Below are positions 1-10,590 of a DNA stretch of 64,000 nt, piece by piece. Source of the DNA: Saposhnikovia divaricata (taxonomy: Eukaryota; Streptophyta; Magnoliopsida; Apiales; Apiaceae); the NCBI GenBank assembly GCA_036435485.1, contig CM071597.1, positions 12,641,881-12,705,880 on the forward strand. Reading direction: 5' to 3'. Below the pieces are notes generated by a model that was not told the origin of the DNA, did no database searches, and worked only from the letters and a program-made list of their open reading frames with translations. Position 1 is the first letter of the stretch, and the number at the start of each line of letters is the position of its first letter. Both the position numbers and the translations under genes were made by a program.

Positions 1-1554
1 CCTTCATTCATTCTAGTGGTGCAAATCTTGACTGTGTTGTCCTTATTACTTTTTAAGATTTCCCCTCCAAATCTTCTTAAGCCAGCATAGTGTACCTTCA
101 ACTCTGCTTCAACTCCACTGAGTGCCCTCTTTCTCACTCTGCAACACTTGGCATTACAAACTTCTACCTTCAACACTCTCCTGAACTCCTCTCTCATTTC
201 TGATAATTTCCAGCTTGGATTTTTCCTGATCCTATCACCATATAGATCTGCAAGATACTTGACAGTCACAAGTTTATTTGAGAAGTGGTAGATGCAGTTG
301 TGGTCATCTACTACTGTTTTTATTTGCCATCCACCCAACTCTTTCATAAATGAGACCCACATTCTAAAAGGGCAACCCTCAGCACATACCACATGGATCC
401 TGTGTTGGGCATCCACACGGTACCTAAGTGGTCTACCAGTAGCCACAGAAAATTCCCTCACAGCATTTTTTAATTCTTGTTTGCTCCCAAAAATTAATCC
501 ACACCTCCATTTTATGTCCTTCCCAGCTGTACAAGGGTTAAATGGTTCATTTACCCTCACCTTTTTACCACAACTACTTGGCCCTGCATAAGCATAATGC
601 TCATCCACATCACTTTCTTCTTGACTTCCAATTCCCCATATAGACCCACTACTTGTAGAATTTTTGGCAATAAATAACCCTTCATCTGTATTTATATATG
701 GCACCAAACTATTTTTAATCAACTGACTTTGCTCCCTTGCAAGCTGCTCATGCTCCTTCCTAATATTTGCTCTTATTTTTCTCATGTCAGCAAACTCTTC
801 ATCACTAAAATCATCATTAAGATCCCCCACATCTGAACTCTCTTCTCCACTCTCATACCAACTTTCAGAACCACTTTCATCATCTTCTTCTACAATTATC
901 TTATCCTTACCTTTACCTGTCATTACCCTCTTCCTAGCAGTGTCTTTTTTACCTCTCTCCACTACATTTCCCTTCTTAGTCCCCTCACTATTTTCACCAC
1001 TCACATCTGCATTTTCACCCATGTCAGACATAGTGTCATCATCATCCAAGTTAACAGCTATTTCATTCACTTCTTCAACATCAACCATATTTTCATTTTC
1101 ACCCTCTCCTTCTACATTTGGTGGATCAGCCTTGGACCATGAATGAAACACATGTATTCTACAAACCCCAGTCATAGACGTTTTACTAGCATTCACCATT
1201 TCCAAAACATCACTCTTATTAACTAATAATTTAAACCCACAATCGGGTGTGACACCATCTTTTGGAAAGTACAACCTATCATCATCAGCAACCACATCAC
1301 TAACCATATTCCTAATCTCCCTCACACTCAGATTTTGAACCTCAATTCTTCTAAATGATTTCTTTTTGGGTCCACTATACTGATATTTCAAACAAGTCAT
1401 AAAATGACCCCCATAATACACAACTAAATCACACGGCCTGTAAACAATAAATGAATTTCAACACAAATATGGTGTATCAAAAACAATAACTACAACAGTT
1501 AGGGTTTTTCGAGAACTATCAACTAAACACACAAAGATTAGCATATACTTACAT
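1..1554 (-). CDS. MULE (Mutator-like) transposase-like protein with PB1-like N-terminus, partial, spliced
   Basis: An open frame on the minus strand runs from 1437 off the left edge, about 479 codons with no stop. Residues ~1-100 (starting MPCDLVVYYGGHF) resemble the PB1-like domain at the N-terminus of many plant MULE-type proteins. A long acidic, Ser-rich linker follows (runs such as NLDDDDT and EEDDESGSES). Then comes the MuDR N-terminal DNA-binding region, with FNPCTAGKDIKWRCGLIFGS, RYRVD, CAEGCPFRMWVS and HNC. This Cys/His pattern is the family signature. The DDE catalytic domain and SWIM zinc finger would lie beyond position 1. A 115-bp intron (1438-1552) is inferred from donor GTAAGT (reading 1552 to 1547) and acceptor TTTACAG (ending at 1438). 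It splits the start codon: AT from 1554-1553, G from 1437. It could be an active transposon gene or a domesticated relative; terminal inverted repeats cannot be tested here. Confidence 0.8.
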
Positions 1555-1560
1555 GATTAA

Positions 1561-1656
1561 TGCACGTCGTCACCGTCGTCCTTCACCGTCGTCCTTCACC
1601 GTCGCCGTTCACCCTCTCGATCGCCCCCAATCTCCTCTTTCTCTCTCTCTCTCAGT
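1561..1656. repeat. CGTC/CACCGTCG short tandem array plus CT tract (5' leader of the MULE gene)
   Basis: Between 1563 and 1612 a CACCGTCGTCCTT-like unit is repeated about four times and is far more GC-rich than its surroundings. A CT microsatellite follows at ~1637-1654. On the minus strand these lie just upstream of the split start codon, so they are probably 5' UTR or core promoter; GA/CT tracts are common there in plants. Confidence 0.6.
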
Positions 1657-1989
1657 GCAATGCGTTGTTAGTAATACATAAATAAATTAGGTTTAACTAA
1701 AATAAAGTAGGTTGTTAGTAATAGATTAAATGGGTCGGGTACTAATTGGGTTTGGGTCTCCAGCATGGCAATTACGTGGCGAGTACGTGGCGAACGACTG
1801 ACAACAACGTGGCAGAATTTAACGGGGCTCCGTCAGAGTCAACGCATCTTTAACGGTTGTGAAAACTTTTTATTGTACAGTAATCCGATTGAAATTTTTT
1901 TATTGTACAGTTATGTGTTTGAAAACTTTTTTGGGTTGGTAACCCAACTGAAAGTTTTGCAATAGTACAGTACCGAAATAGAGCTTTTA
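1657..1989. other. Intergenic, promoter side of the MULE gene
   Basis: AT-rich sequence without a convincing gene. An ATTGTACAG motif recurs at ~1872 and ~1902 and a related form appears near 1965. The short open frame at 1765-1965 has no recognisable motif. Confidence 0.5.
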
Positions 1990-2229
1990 CCCGAATTTTT
2001 TATAAGTTTTTATATGAGAGAATGAATTTTTGTGAGGAAGGCTTTTTGGTGAGAAAAAGGAATTTTATGATGACGGAATTTTTGTGTAGAGGAGGAATTT
2101 GGTGCTCCACTGAAATTTTTATAAGTTTTTATATGAGAGTAGGAATTTTTGTGAGGAAGGGTTTTGGTAAGAGAGAGAAATTTTATGAGGAAGGAATTTT
2201 TGTGTAGAGGAGGAATTTGTCCCCATTGA
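1990..2229. repeat. Two-copy tandem duplication, period ~119 bp
   Basis: The block beginning ATAAGTTTTTATATGAGAG at 2002 recurs at 2121. Both copies continue with TTTTTGTGAGGAAG, then an AATTTTATGA tract, then TTTTTGTGTAGAGGAGG. They differ by scattered substitutions and short indels, so the duplication is not recent. The 61-codon open frame over it has repeat-like composition and is not a gene. Confidence 0.8.
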
Positions 2230-2689
2230 AATTTTACTCAAGTATTTTTTGAGAAGGGAGGAAATATAGAGGAGTGAAAAAGAATTTGATACATCGCTAA
2301 AATTTTAGAAAGTTTGAATTTGGTGTGCTCGAAGCATTACTTGCTGGTAGTGTTTACTAGCAATGATTTAAAAATAAATTCTGAAATTTTTTGTAGGTGT
2401 TTAGAGGAGAAGGAAGGTAATTTGTGAGAACAAGGAAGAATTCATGTGTGACGAATTTTTATTCGTTTTTGAATAAATGTGATGAAAGCAAATTAAACTC
2501 GTACAAGAGAAAGATTTGCTGTAACTGTTTGGCTGTAAAGAATCGTAAAAAGTAAGTTAACATAGTAGGAGTTGAAAAGTAGCAGGCTGTAGGATTTTTT
2601 TTTTTACTAATTAGGCTATAGGATTTTTAAATATTGAAAGGTGGTGAGCCAGGTAGGGGTTTTATAAGATGTTACTCCAATATATAAAG
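2230..2689. other. AT-rich intergenic, nothing recognised
   Basis: No coding potential, RNA gene or clear terminal repeats. A poly-T run lies at ~2595-2604. Confidence 0.5.
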
Positions 2690-3280
2690 GTGTTGTGGCG
2701 CAAAATGATAATGCTCCTTGCTCCACTCTATCGTACTTTCCCCTCTTTCGGCTTCCGGCAAGGCTTGGACGAAAATGTGGTGTAGCTGTCGGAAGGGTAT
2801 CTGCAAAACAATGCTTGACAGGGGGTGGTGGCCGTCAAGCACCTCCGGCATGAGAGTAAGTAACTTGGTGGTGGAGAATACAAGAAACAATATCGGAAAA
2901 TGCAAATACTTGTGACTGAGATTTTAGAGAGCAAATGTGAAATGTGAGAGTGTGAGAATTTTCCACCTTGTGCATGTGTGAGTTACCTTGGTATTTATAG
3001 AGTTTGGTGTTACCTCCTTTTGTTCGGAAGAATGTTCCCTTCCTTGGGACAGGTGTTGGTTAATAACATGTCCCTTTCACTTTCTATTATCAAAGTGATT
3101 ATTTTCGTGAAGGCTCCACATTGTCTGGGAGTGAGAAGGACGGCACAAACTAAGTCCACGAGATAATATGTTATGAAGAAGGAAACGCCCTTTGTCCAAG
3201 AGGTTGAATGTGGTGGAGGAAGAATGTGCCTTTTGTCCGGAAGGAATAACATTGCCTTAGATTATTTTTCTTAGTCAACT
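2690..3280 (-). mobile_element. Probable LTR-retrotransposon LTR relic (minus orientation)
   Basis: Read on the minus strand the segment has an LTR-like layout. A TATA-like CTATAAATACC lies at ~2991-3002. A leader follows with many CTCTCACA-type pyrimidine tracts. Then comes a GC-richer end containing ATGCCGGAGGTGCTTGACGG, a style common near the 3' end of gypsy LTRs. Open frames on both strands at 2672-2934 overlap one another and lack domain motifs, so they are treated as non-coding. No second LTR, PBS or target duplication was found; it may be a solo or truncated LTR. Confidence 0.4.
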
Positions 3281-3369
3281 TCGGGGTGTGGCAAGTTGTC
3301 CATCAAATGTTCTTGGGACATAGTTACATCAGAAGGGTAAAAGAGTTTTCTTCGGGAGGGTATTAACAT

Positions 3370-3483
3370 TCATTCACTTGCATTTCCCTCCAAACCCCAC
3401 GTTAAAAATTCAAGTTTGCAGTCAAGTATGAAAAAACAAAGGATTCTGATCATTCTTCTACTTCCTCATAATCTTCTGTCGTA
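3370..3483 (+). pseudogene. EGY3 exon-1 fragment
   Basis: About 113 bp closely match the EGY3 first exon at ~17036-17153. Shared stretches include CACTTGCATTTCCCTCCAAA, GCAGTCAAGTATGAAAAAAC and CTGATCATTCTTCTACT. The copy has substitutions and small deletions that break the frame, and an in-frame TAA-type change near its 3' end (CCTCATAATC for CCTCATCATC). It stops abruptly at CTGTCGTA, where the 924-bp repeat begins. It has no promoter or other exons, so it is a transposed scrap rather than a gene. Confidence 0.9.
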
Positions 3484-4406
3484 TTTGGGTCGACTAGGAG
3501 TCTTGCATATTTTACAAATTTAAACAAATACCAAATATAAATAACTAAAAATATTAGCTTCTTAGAAATACCAAATATTAGCTTCTTAGAAATATAAATA
3601 ATGGACTTTACAAATTTAAACAAATACCAAATATAAATAACTAAAAAATATTTTTAAAAATACAATACTTTTATCTAATACATTGAATAACAATACAAAA
3701 TATTGTAAAATATCGAAAATGCAATATTTGTATGCATGGTATATATTAAATTAAATTTAAAATATCTTAAAAAAAAATAAAATGAAGACAAAAGAAGAAG
3801 AAAATTAAAACAAAGACAATTTATAAATAAAAAGAAAGATATTGTATTAAAAAAAAGCAAGATATCATTTTTCCTCTTGCGAGGTCCTAGTATATATATC
3901 CCCTCTATATTTTCTTATGAATATATATATTCTCACATACTCTAGAAGGTTCTAGTATGATCGAGAACATTCTATATTATCTTATTATAAATATATCTCT
4001 TAGTCATCTCTCCTTCCATTGACACTCACTTCCCCAAGTTTTCTAGTTTTCTCCTCTTTTGCATATTTAATATTATTTTTTGAAGGTTTCGAATTTCATG
4101 ATTGGAATAATAAAGCCACAACAGGAACAAGAGCAATACAAATGAAGCGTTGTTTGTGTTTTTCTCTCGAATTCAAGTCCAAATTTGTGTGAGTTTTGTT
4201 AAATTGATTGTTTGACATCTTAATTTTTATTTATACTGTATGTACAAGTTCAAATCCATATATATGTGTATCGGTCGGGGAGGCTATTTTTTAATAAGTA
4301 ATCCATACATGTTTATTTTTTAACAAGTAATCCATACATGTTTTATCATAGATTAAACTTTTCAGATTTGTTTTCTTTATGATTTCTTAAAAAAGTGTGT
4401 TTTCAT
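3483..4406 (+). repeat. Copy A of a ~924-bp promoter-like dispersed repeat (other copy 24155-25078)
   Basis: It matches 24155-25078 from TTTGGGTCGACTA to GTGTTTTCAT on the same strand, with modest divergence and small indels. Copy A has an extra tandem of an AAGTAATCCATACATG block near 4300-4340. The repeat has heat-shock elements, a TATA box, a pyrimidine-rich leader and a short open frame (ATGAAGCGTTGTTTG...) followed by GTGAGTTTTG, which looks like a splice donor. It has no TG...CA ends, PBS or clear terminal inverted repeats. It may be the 5' end of a heat-inducible gene spread by duplication or transposition. Confidence 0.85.
3944..3994 (+). promoter_or_regulatory. Heat-shock elements and TATA box in repeat copy A
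   Basis: Two nGAAnnTTCn dimers are seen, AGAAGGTTCT at 3944-3953 and AGAACATTCT at 3964-3973. A TATA box (TATAAATA) follows at 3986-3993. The order and short distance are those of a plant heat-shock-factor-driven promoter. Confidence 0.65.
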
Positions 4407-4434
4407 GTGATTAAAAATGTTGGATCCAAAACTC

Positions 4435-4909
4435 CACTGCTTGAGGATACAAATCTTTCTTTTCTTTCTTCAACATTTACAAAAGCAACAAATTCTAATA
4501 ATTATATTTAAGTTTTTCATCAAACTTCCCTATTAAATACAATTTAATCAAGATGATCAATACATATTTAATTTTAGATTTTTCATTAATTGTTAGATCT
4601 AGATGGATCAGGATTCAAAAATTTAGTTGATAGCCATGTCCAATTCTGATGTAAAATATTAAAACCTATTTCACTGCTTGAGGATACAAATCTTTCTTTT
4701 CTTTCTTCAACATTTACAAAAGCAACAAATTCTAATAATTATATTTAAGTTTTTCATCAAACTTCCCTATTAAATACAATTTAATCAAGATATCAATACA
4801 TATTTAATTTTAGATTTTTCATTAATTGTTAGATCTAGATGGATCAGGATTCAAAAATTTAGTTGATAGCCATGTCCAATTCTGATGTAAAATATTAAAA
4901 CCTATTTCA
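4435..4909. repeat. Near-perfect tandem duplication, 237-bp unit
   Basis: The unit starting CACTGCTTGAGGATAC at 4436 repeats at 4672. By eye the copies differ by a single base deletion (AGATGATCAATAC versus AGATATCAATAC). Near identity implies a recent duplication, or an assembly artefact that long reads could test. Confidence 0.95.
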
Positions 4910-5060
4910 TCCAGATTTCCCCCATACCTTATCAAGTATTTATAATAATCTCAAATTTCTTATATAATTTTTGTTTTTTTTTTATGAATTATTGGCAGTA
5001 AACAATGAAGAAAATGTTCCAACAATATGCTAATTTAAGGTTGACCTGTATATTCCAGAT

Positions 5061-7795
5061 TGATATGGGTTGAAAATAAGCCCTAAAGACACATTTAATG
5101 TGGCATTAATTAGACCCAGCATGGTCCAGACGTGGGGCCCATTAATGAGGTCAAAAGCCATATTTTAATATTAATTTCGTAATTAATATTAAGGGTAATA
5201 AACAGCTCAGCAATTAGAGTCAAATAAGGATGTTACTCCTACTAAACTTAGCATCCAAGGCACAGAATTCGATATGGGAACTGACTCCTACAAGGAAGGA
5301 GTCTAGAACCTTCCTCAAAGCGGTGACTTGCCCACCAAGTCACCCAATCCTACCATAATTCTAAGGCTTCTCAGCCTATATAAAGGGCCTGACCCCTCAT
5401 TCTCAGAACTACGTCTTGGCTTGATTCTAAATAACGAGATACGTAGGCACTCTGTGAGGACCGATTAGTCTCGAACACGGAAACAACCATTAAAATTTGA
5501 AGCTCACCAACCCCTTAGCATTAAATACACACAAACCCTAGCCGCAATTCGATAACCCGATTTTTATTCCACAACATTTGGCGCCGTCTGTGGGAAGACA
5601 ACATCAACCATGGTTCAAACACGAAGAACAACATCAACCTCGACTGAGGCCATACCCCTTAGCTCTGCTCCACCTGCCACCTATGATCCGCTTATCACTA
5701 CTGAAGAAGGACAATTACCCCCATCAAAAGGGGCGATCATTCAACCTCTAGCCTCTCAACCCCCAGGGATGATTCCCCATGTTGGGGGAACTCTACCCGT
5801 GGTTGTCCATCAAAACCAGGAAGCTAACCCTCTTCAGATGGTGGTTTCTCCTTTTGGTAACGTTGATCGTACGCTACCCCCAGGGATACAGATCCACACT
5901 ACAGATCTCCCCTTGAATACCAACCCGATGTATGGCTGCCTAATTATCCCCCTCGACAAAGGGAACCTTGACCAAGAGGTCATGCCTTACAGATCAGAGA
6001 TCGAGAGTACGATGACTACTCCGGCCCCTATACCGATGATTCAACATCTGAGGATGACGATGATGATCACGACAAACCCCAAAGAGGCGATGTGCTAGTA
6101 GAGAACCTCGAAGGAGGGCCCAAAGAATCCATGATGGACCTCCACAAATGGCTGATGAAAGGATTAAGGCTCATGAGGCTGAGATCCAAAGGTTGAAGGA
6201 TGATATTGCTAGGGAGCAAGCAAGGAAAAGTCTGATTCGACCTCCTCCAATTACAGGGAGGATTCCTATTATAAATCTGGAGAGGCCTTCAAGGAGACAG
6301 AGAAGGGCCGATGCTCCAACTGAAAAATCGACAAGGGTGGAGACCCCCAGAAACAACCCCAAGGATCTGATGCCACTTAGGGATCCTGATGATCCCATAA
6401 TTCCGTTTACTGAGGAGGTGATGAATGCCCGCATCTCAAGGAAGTTCAAGATGCCGACAATTAAGGCTTATGATGGAACGGGCGACCCCGCAAACCATGT
6501 TAGGACATTCTCAAATGCACTGCTGCTGCAGCCTGCGAGTGATGCCTTAAAGTGTAGGGCGTTCCCTCAAAACCTGTCGGGCATGGCTCAAAGGTGGTAT
6601 AGCCGCCTACCTGCAAACATGATTGGCTCTTGTAAGGAGTTGAGCGCTGCCTTTGTCAGCCAGTTCATTAGTGGGAGAGTTCATGAAAAAAGTTCTGCAT
6701 CCCTCATGTATGTGGTGCAGGGGAAGAATGAGAATTTGAGGGATTATCTCAAGCGATTCACCAAGGAGACATTGAATATCACTGATCTGGAAAATAAGGT
6801 GGCCTTGGTAGCCCTAGAACACGGAACCACTAATCTCTTCTTTAAAAGGTCTTTGGCAAAACATCCTCTTGAAAACATGGCCGAGCTCTAATGAAGGGCC
6901 GACAAGTATATCAAGGCTGAGGACAGCATGAAGAAGGAAACCGCCGGAGGCAATGGCAAGGGTTCCAACGACTCAAAGAAACGAAAGCAAGAGCAAGAGT
7001 ACGACGCTAGGGACAAGTATCCCCGGACTAGCAAGGACTCCGAGTCACCACCAAAGAAGGGTTTGGGACCTAGATTTTCTGATTATGCAAGGCTGAACGC
7101 TCCTAAGAGTCAGATCTTATTAGATATTGAGAAGGATAAAGACTTTCGATGGCCGAAACCACTTAGGGGTGATCCCGCAAAGAGAAACAAGGAGCAGTAC
7201 TGTAGGTACCACCGTGATGTGGGGCATGATACAGATGATTGTAGGCAATTGAAAGATGAGATTGAGTTCTTGATCCGAAAGGGAAAGCTGAGCAGGTTCA
7301 CGAAGGGTGATGATCGTGGAACCCAAAGAAGGGACTATGACAGAAGAGACAATGACAGAAGGGATAACGATCGTGATTGTAATCCACAGCCCCGAGGGCC
7401 AGTTAGTAACATGATTTGGGGAGGCCCGACAGTGGCCGGTACGACTCGAAACTCTCGAAAGGCATATGCCAGAGAAGTAATGCACATCGTGGGAGAAGCC
7501 CCGAAACGTGCTAGGACTGAAATAGCCATTGGATTTGATGATTCAGACCTCGAAGGGGTGAAGTTCCCTCATGACGACCCGTTGGTCATAACCCCTGTGA
7601 TTGGAAACTCAAAGGTGAAGCGAGTCTTGATAGACAATGGAGCTTCTGTTGATATTTTGTTTCATGACGCGTTTGTGAAGATGGGGTACACCGATTCTCA
7701 ATTGACCCCAACCAATATGCCAATCTACGGATTTAAGGAACTATTCAGTTGCCCATGACAATTGGAAGTGAGCTAGATTCGACGGTGCCTTGGTG
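5061..7795 (+). mobile_element. Truncated Tat-type Ty3/gypsy retrotransposon (5' LTR, PBS, gag, start of protease)
   Basis: The 5' LTR is read as 5061-5576 (TG...ACA) with TATA box CTATATAAAGG near 5378. The primer-binding site TTTGGCGCCGTCTGTGGG follows directly at 5577. Gag and the start of protease follow in pieces. Sequence homology ends near 7795: RT, RNase H, integrase and the 3' LTR are missing, and unrelated LINE sequence begins within ~170 bp. A tandem of ATTTATAAATCATTAGTGA lies between the two elements (7881-7942). Confidence 0.85.
5610..7758 (+). pseudogene. Broken gag-protease of the Tat-type gypsy element
   Basis: Three open pieces cover the reading. 5610-6098 is the gag N-terminus (MVQTRRTTSTST...), which leaves frame near its end. 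6148-6891 holds the retrotransposon gag core (around MAQRWYSRLP and LRDYLKRF) and ends at two adjacent stops (TAATGA, 6889-6894). 6928-7758 holds the Tat-type zinc-binding motif CRYHRDVGHDTDDC and the aspartic protease motif LIDNGASVDILF. The protease then frameshifts after IYGF, and a short IQLPMTIG piece survives in another frame to ~7790. The nucleocapsid and protease styles match the pol-bearing element at 44.6-50.8 kb, but the sequences are clearly diverged. Confidence 0.85.
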
Positions 7796-7964
7796 ACCTT
7801 TAGCCACACATTTTTTCCAAAGTGTCACAACCCTTACTGAACAAAAGAGTGGCGGAATCCCAAATTTGACGTAGTGTAAAGCAATTTATAAATCATTAGT
7901 GAATTTTTCACCATCTTAAAGCTATTTATAAATCATTAGTGATCGGCTATCTTACAACAGAAAT

Positions 7965-9183
7965 AAATGAAAATCTTCAGCACATTACGGTTCAAGGTCT
8001 GTTGGATGAGACTTAGAAAAGGTGGGATGTGGATATTCTTGAAGATTTATTTAATGAACGGGATAGGAAACTGATTTAGCAAATTCCTATTTCTTTGCGA
8101 ACTAAAGAGGATTCCTGGTACTTGTTTTTCGAGGATAAGGGGGAATTTACTGTGAGAAGCTGTTATCGTCGTATTCGTGGTGAGTTTGACTGTGTTGAGG
8201 GTCGATTTTGGAGGAAATTGTGGGGGCTTCAACTACCTGGGAAAATTGTTAATTTTTTATGGAGAGCCTGTAAAAATGTGCTACCCACAGAAGCAGCTTT
8301 GCGTCAGAAAAAGGTAGATATATCGATAACTTTCTCATGGTGCCACATGTATATGGAAGATGCAATTCACACGCTGTTTAATTGTTGTATTGCGAAGGAG
8401 GTGTGGAGTTCTGTAGGGCTACTGGATTTGGTAAGTACGAGGACACATAATATTGTGATGACAGTACTTCAACGGGTGTTACATTCGGGAACTAAAGAGC
8501 AGAGTGTTATGGTTGGCCTTCTCTGTTGGAGTTTGTGGTCGCGAAGAAATAAATGGGTATGGGAGAAGGTGAACACCTCTGTATTTGGGATCAAGGCAAT
8601 GGCACTTAACTTAGTTGCAGATTGGAATCGGGCTAGACAAGTAGAGACAGTAAATCGAAGAGTTGGGTAGGGACATATGATGGTCTGGTGTAAACCTCCA
8701 GAGGGGTGGATCAAAATAAATATTAATGCAGCCTATAGGGATGGTGAAGAGCATATTGGAGTTGGATGTGTCGTACGGGATGATAGAGGAAAGTTTCTCG
8801 AGCAAGAACCAGTGTTCTCAGAGGTACAAGACAGGTACGTGAAGCTGAAGCATGGAGTTTGAGAGAGGCATTGGAATGGACACGGCAATGGAGAACAACA
8901 AAATGTATATTCGAATCAGATGCCAAGTTGCTGGTTGATGCTTTTAAAGGTGCTAGAGGAAGTTCTATTTTCGATACTATTGTAGTGAGATTATTAAACA
9001 CTTTGAAGAAGTGTCAGTTGTTTTTGTGAGTCGATCTGCGAATATGGTAGCTCATCTTTTAGCACGGGCTGCATATTATATGACAGGTCCTATGGAGTGG
9101 CTTTGTACTGCTCCAGATTTTATTTCATGTAACCTTGTTTTGGAAGAATCTTAATATATGCAATTACGATGACGATGACGATT
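7965..9183 (+). pseudogene. LINE (non-LTR retrotransposon) 3' fragment: zinc-binding RT tail and RNase H
   Basis: Translated in pieces, the segment gives the plant LINE RT zinc-binding (zf-RVT) region: FTVRSCYRRI, FWRKLWGLQLPGKIVNFLWRA, ILPTE-like NVLPTE and HTLFNCCIAKEVW. The C-terminal RNase H follows: GWIKININAAYRDG, GVGCVVRDDRG, FESDAKLLVDAF and MVAHLLARAA. Stops at ~8014 and ~8079, a stop at 8668 and frameshifts near 8840 and 9000 break it. The catalytic RT core upstream is absent, as in 5'-truncated LINE copies. The end at ~9153 is followed by a GATGAC/GACGAT short repeat (9168-9183) that may be its tail. Confidence 0.85.
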
Positions 9184-10590
9184 TTATTTCACCAAGATTA
9201 AATGATCGTTAACTATATTTATATTTGTGTATTTTAATAATTATTTTCATGTAATGTAATTTTTTTTGTATTTTTTATATTTTATGTGTTATGTAATTTG
9301 TTTAAAATTTTAAGCATCAACTAAATTTTGAATCCTTGTCTATAAACAATTTTTTTTTAAAAAAAAATCTGGAATTGAATATGGATGGAAATTCTAATCT
9401 AGGAGTATTTCATGTGTATTTATTGTGAAGTTTGATGAAAATCTAAATTATTTAAAAAACTTATTCATAAAATTTTTCCAAATAAAAGATATGATTGTTC
9501 CAATATATATCAACACAAAAATATTTTTAGAGTTAATTCGTACTTATGTGATATGTCATCTATATATGACATTTTCACCGTCATATTAAACGGTTAGCTT
9601 GTTGACAAAATGTGTTTTCTAATTACAAAGCACTTGAAGGCTGTTTGGGGTACCTTTAAGTTGCACCAATTTTCGTGTGTAAACTTAAAATTTTCAGCTT
9701 AAAATTAATTTTAATTCAAAAAATTTAAGTACGTTTAAGCTATTTTTTTTCAAAATTTCTTTTTTATCATAAATTCTATATATTTGAGTCATCTTTAACT
9801 TGTATGTTTTTATATTTTATATTTTTATTTTATGTTTAAAAAAATATAAATTTTCATCTTTTCAATCAAATTTTTTTAAATAAATCTTCTCTATATAAAA
9901 TTAGCCAAAGAAATACATGAAATTAATGTTACGACTTTTCACTTGAAGCAAATAAACAATTTTTAAGTTAACCTCTTGAACTCACTTGGGAAGTACCTCT
10001 TGAACTCGGGAAGTTGCTTACAATCTTGAAATATATATCCCTTCTTCCAGCATTTGAAATATGTAAAAGTGCATGCACATGCATGAATAATCATTTTGAC
10101 TACACTTCAAGCATCTAACAATTCTCTAAAACTACAAGGTCCTAGTTGTTTACTTTCAAATTAAGTTTATAATGGGGTATGGTAGGCAAGGGTTTATCTA
10201 GTAAATGGTAGGAGAACTATAAAACCAATTTTTATTTCAAAATGTATGAAAGTATTCCCATAAAACATTTAAAAATGTAATATTTTTCTCTACAATTTAC
10301 TTGATGTCCCCTTGAAGAAAAATTTCTTAATTCTTCCCTGATGGTGGTATTGATTTTTGATGATAATAATCTCAAATACTTTTTTATTTTTACTTTATTT
10401 TGCTTCAAATGATTCCCAAACATATTTCCTAGAATTGTGTCCAACATTGTCTAACTTCCTCTTCCTTCTATCCATTTTTTCAGAAGACATGTCATGTCTT
10501 TTGGAACCTATTTTTTTAGGAAATAATTTACTAATTCGAGTATTTATATGATTGTGGTGGTGGAATAAACCTGTGTCCATTTGATATGGG
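9184..10590. other. AT-rich intergenic, no gene recognised
   Basis: Long A/T runs and no open frame with recognisable domains. A tract at 9635-9770 (TTTGGGGTACCTTTAAG..., repeated TTTAAG) resembles degraded MITE ends but no partner was found. Confidence 0.5.

Noticed and set aside
784..1146. Plus-strand 120-codon Ser-rich open frame
   Set aside because: It is the complement of the acidic linker of the MULE gene, whose minus-strand frame has domain motifs and splice sites.
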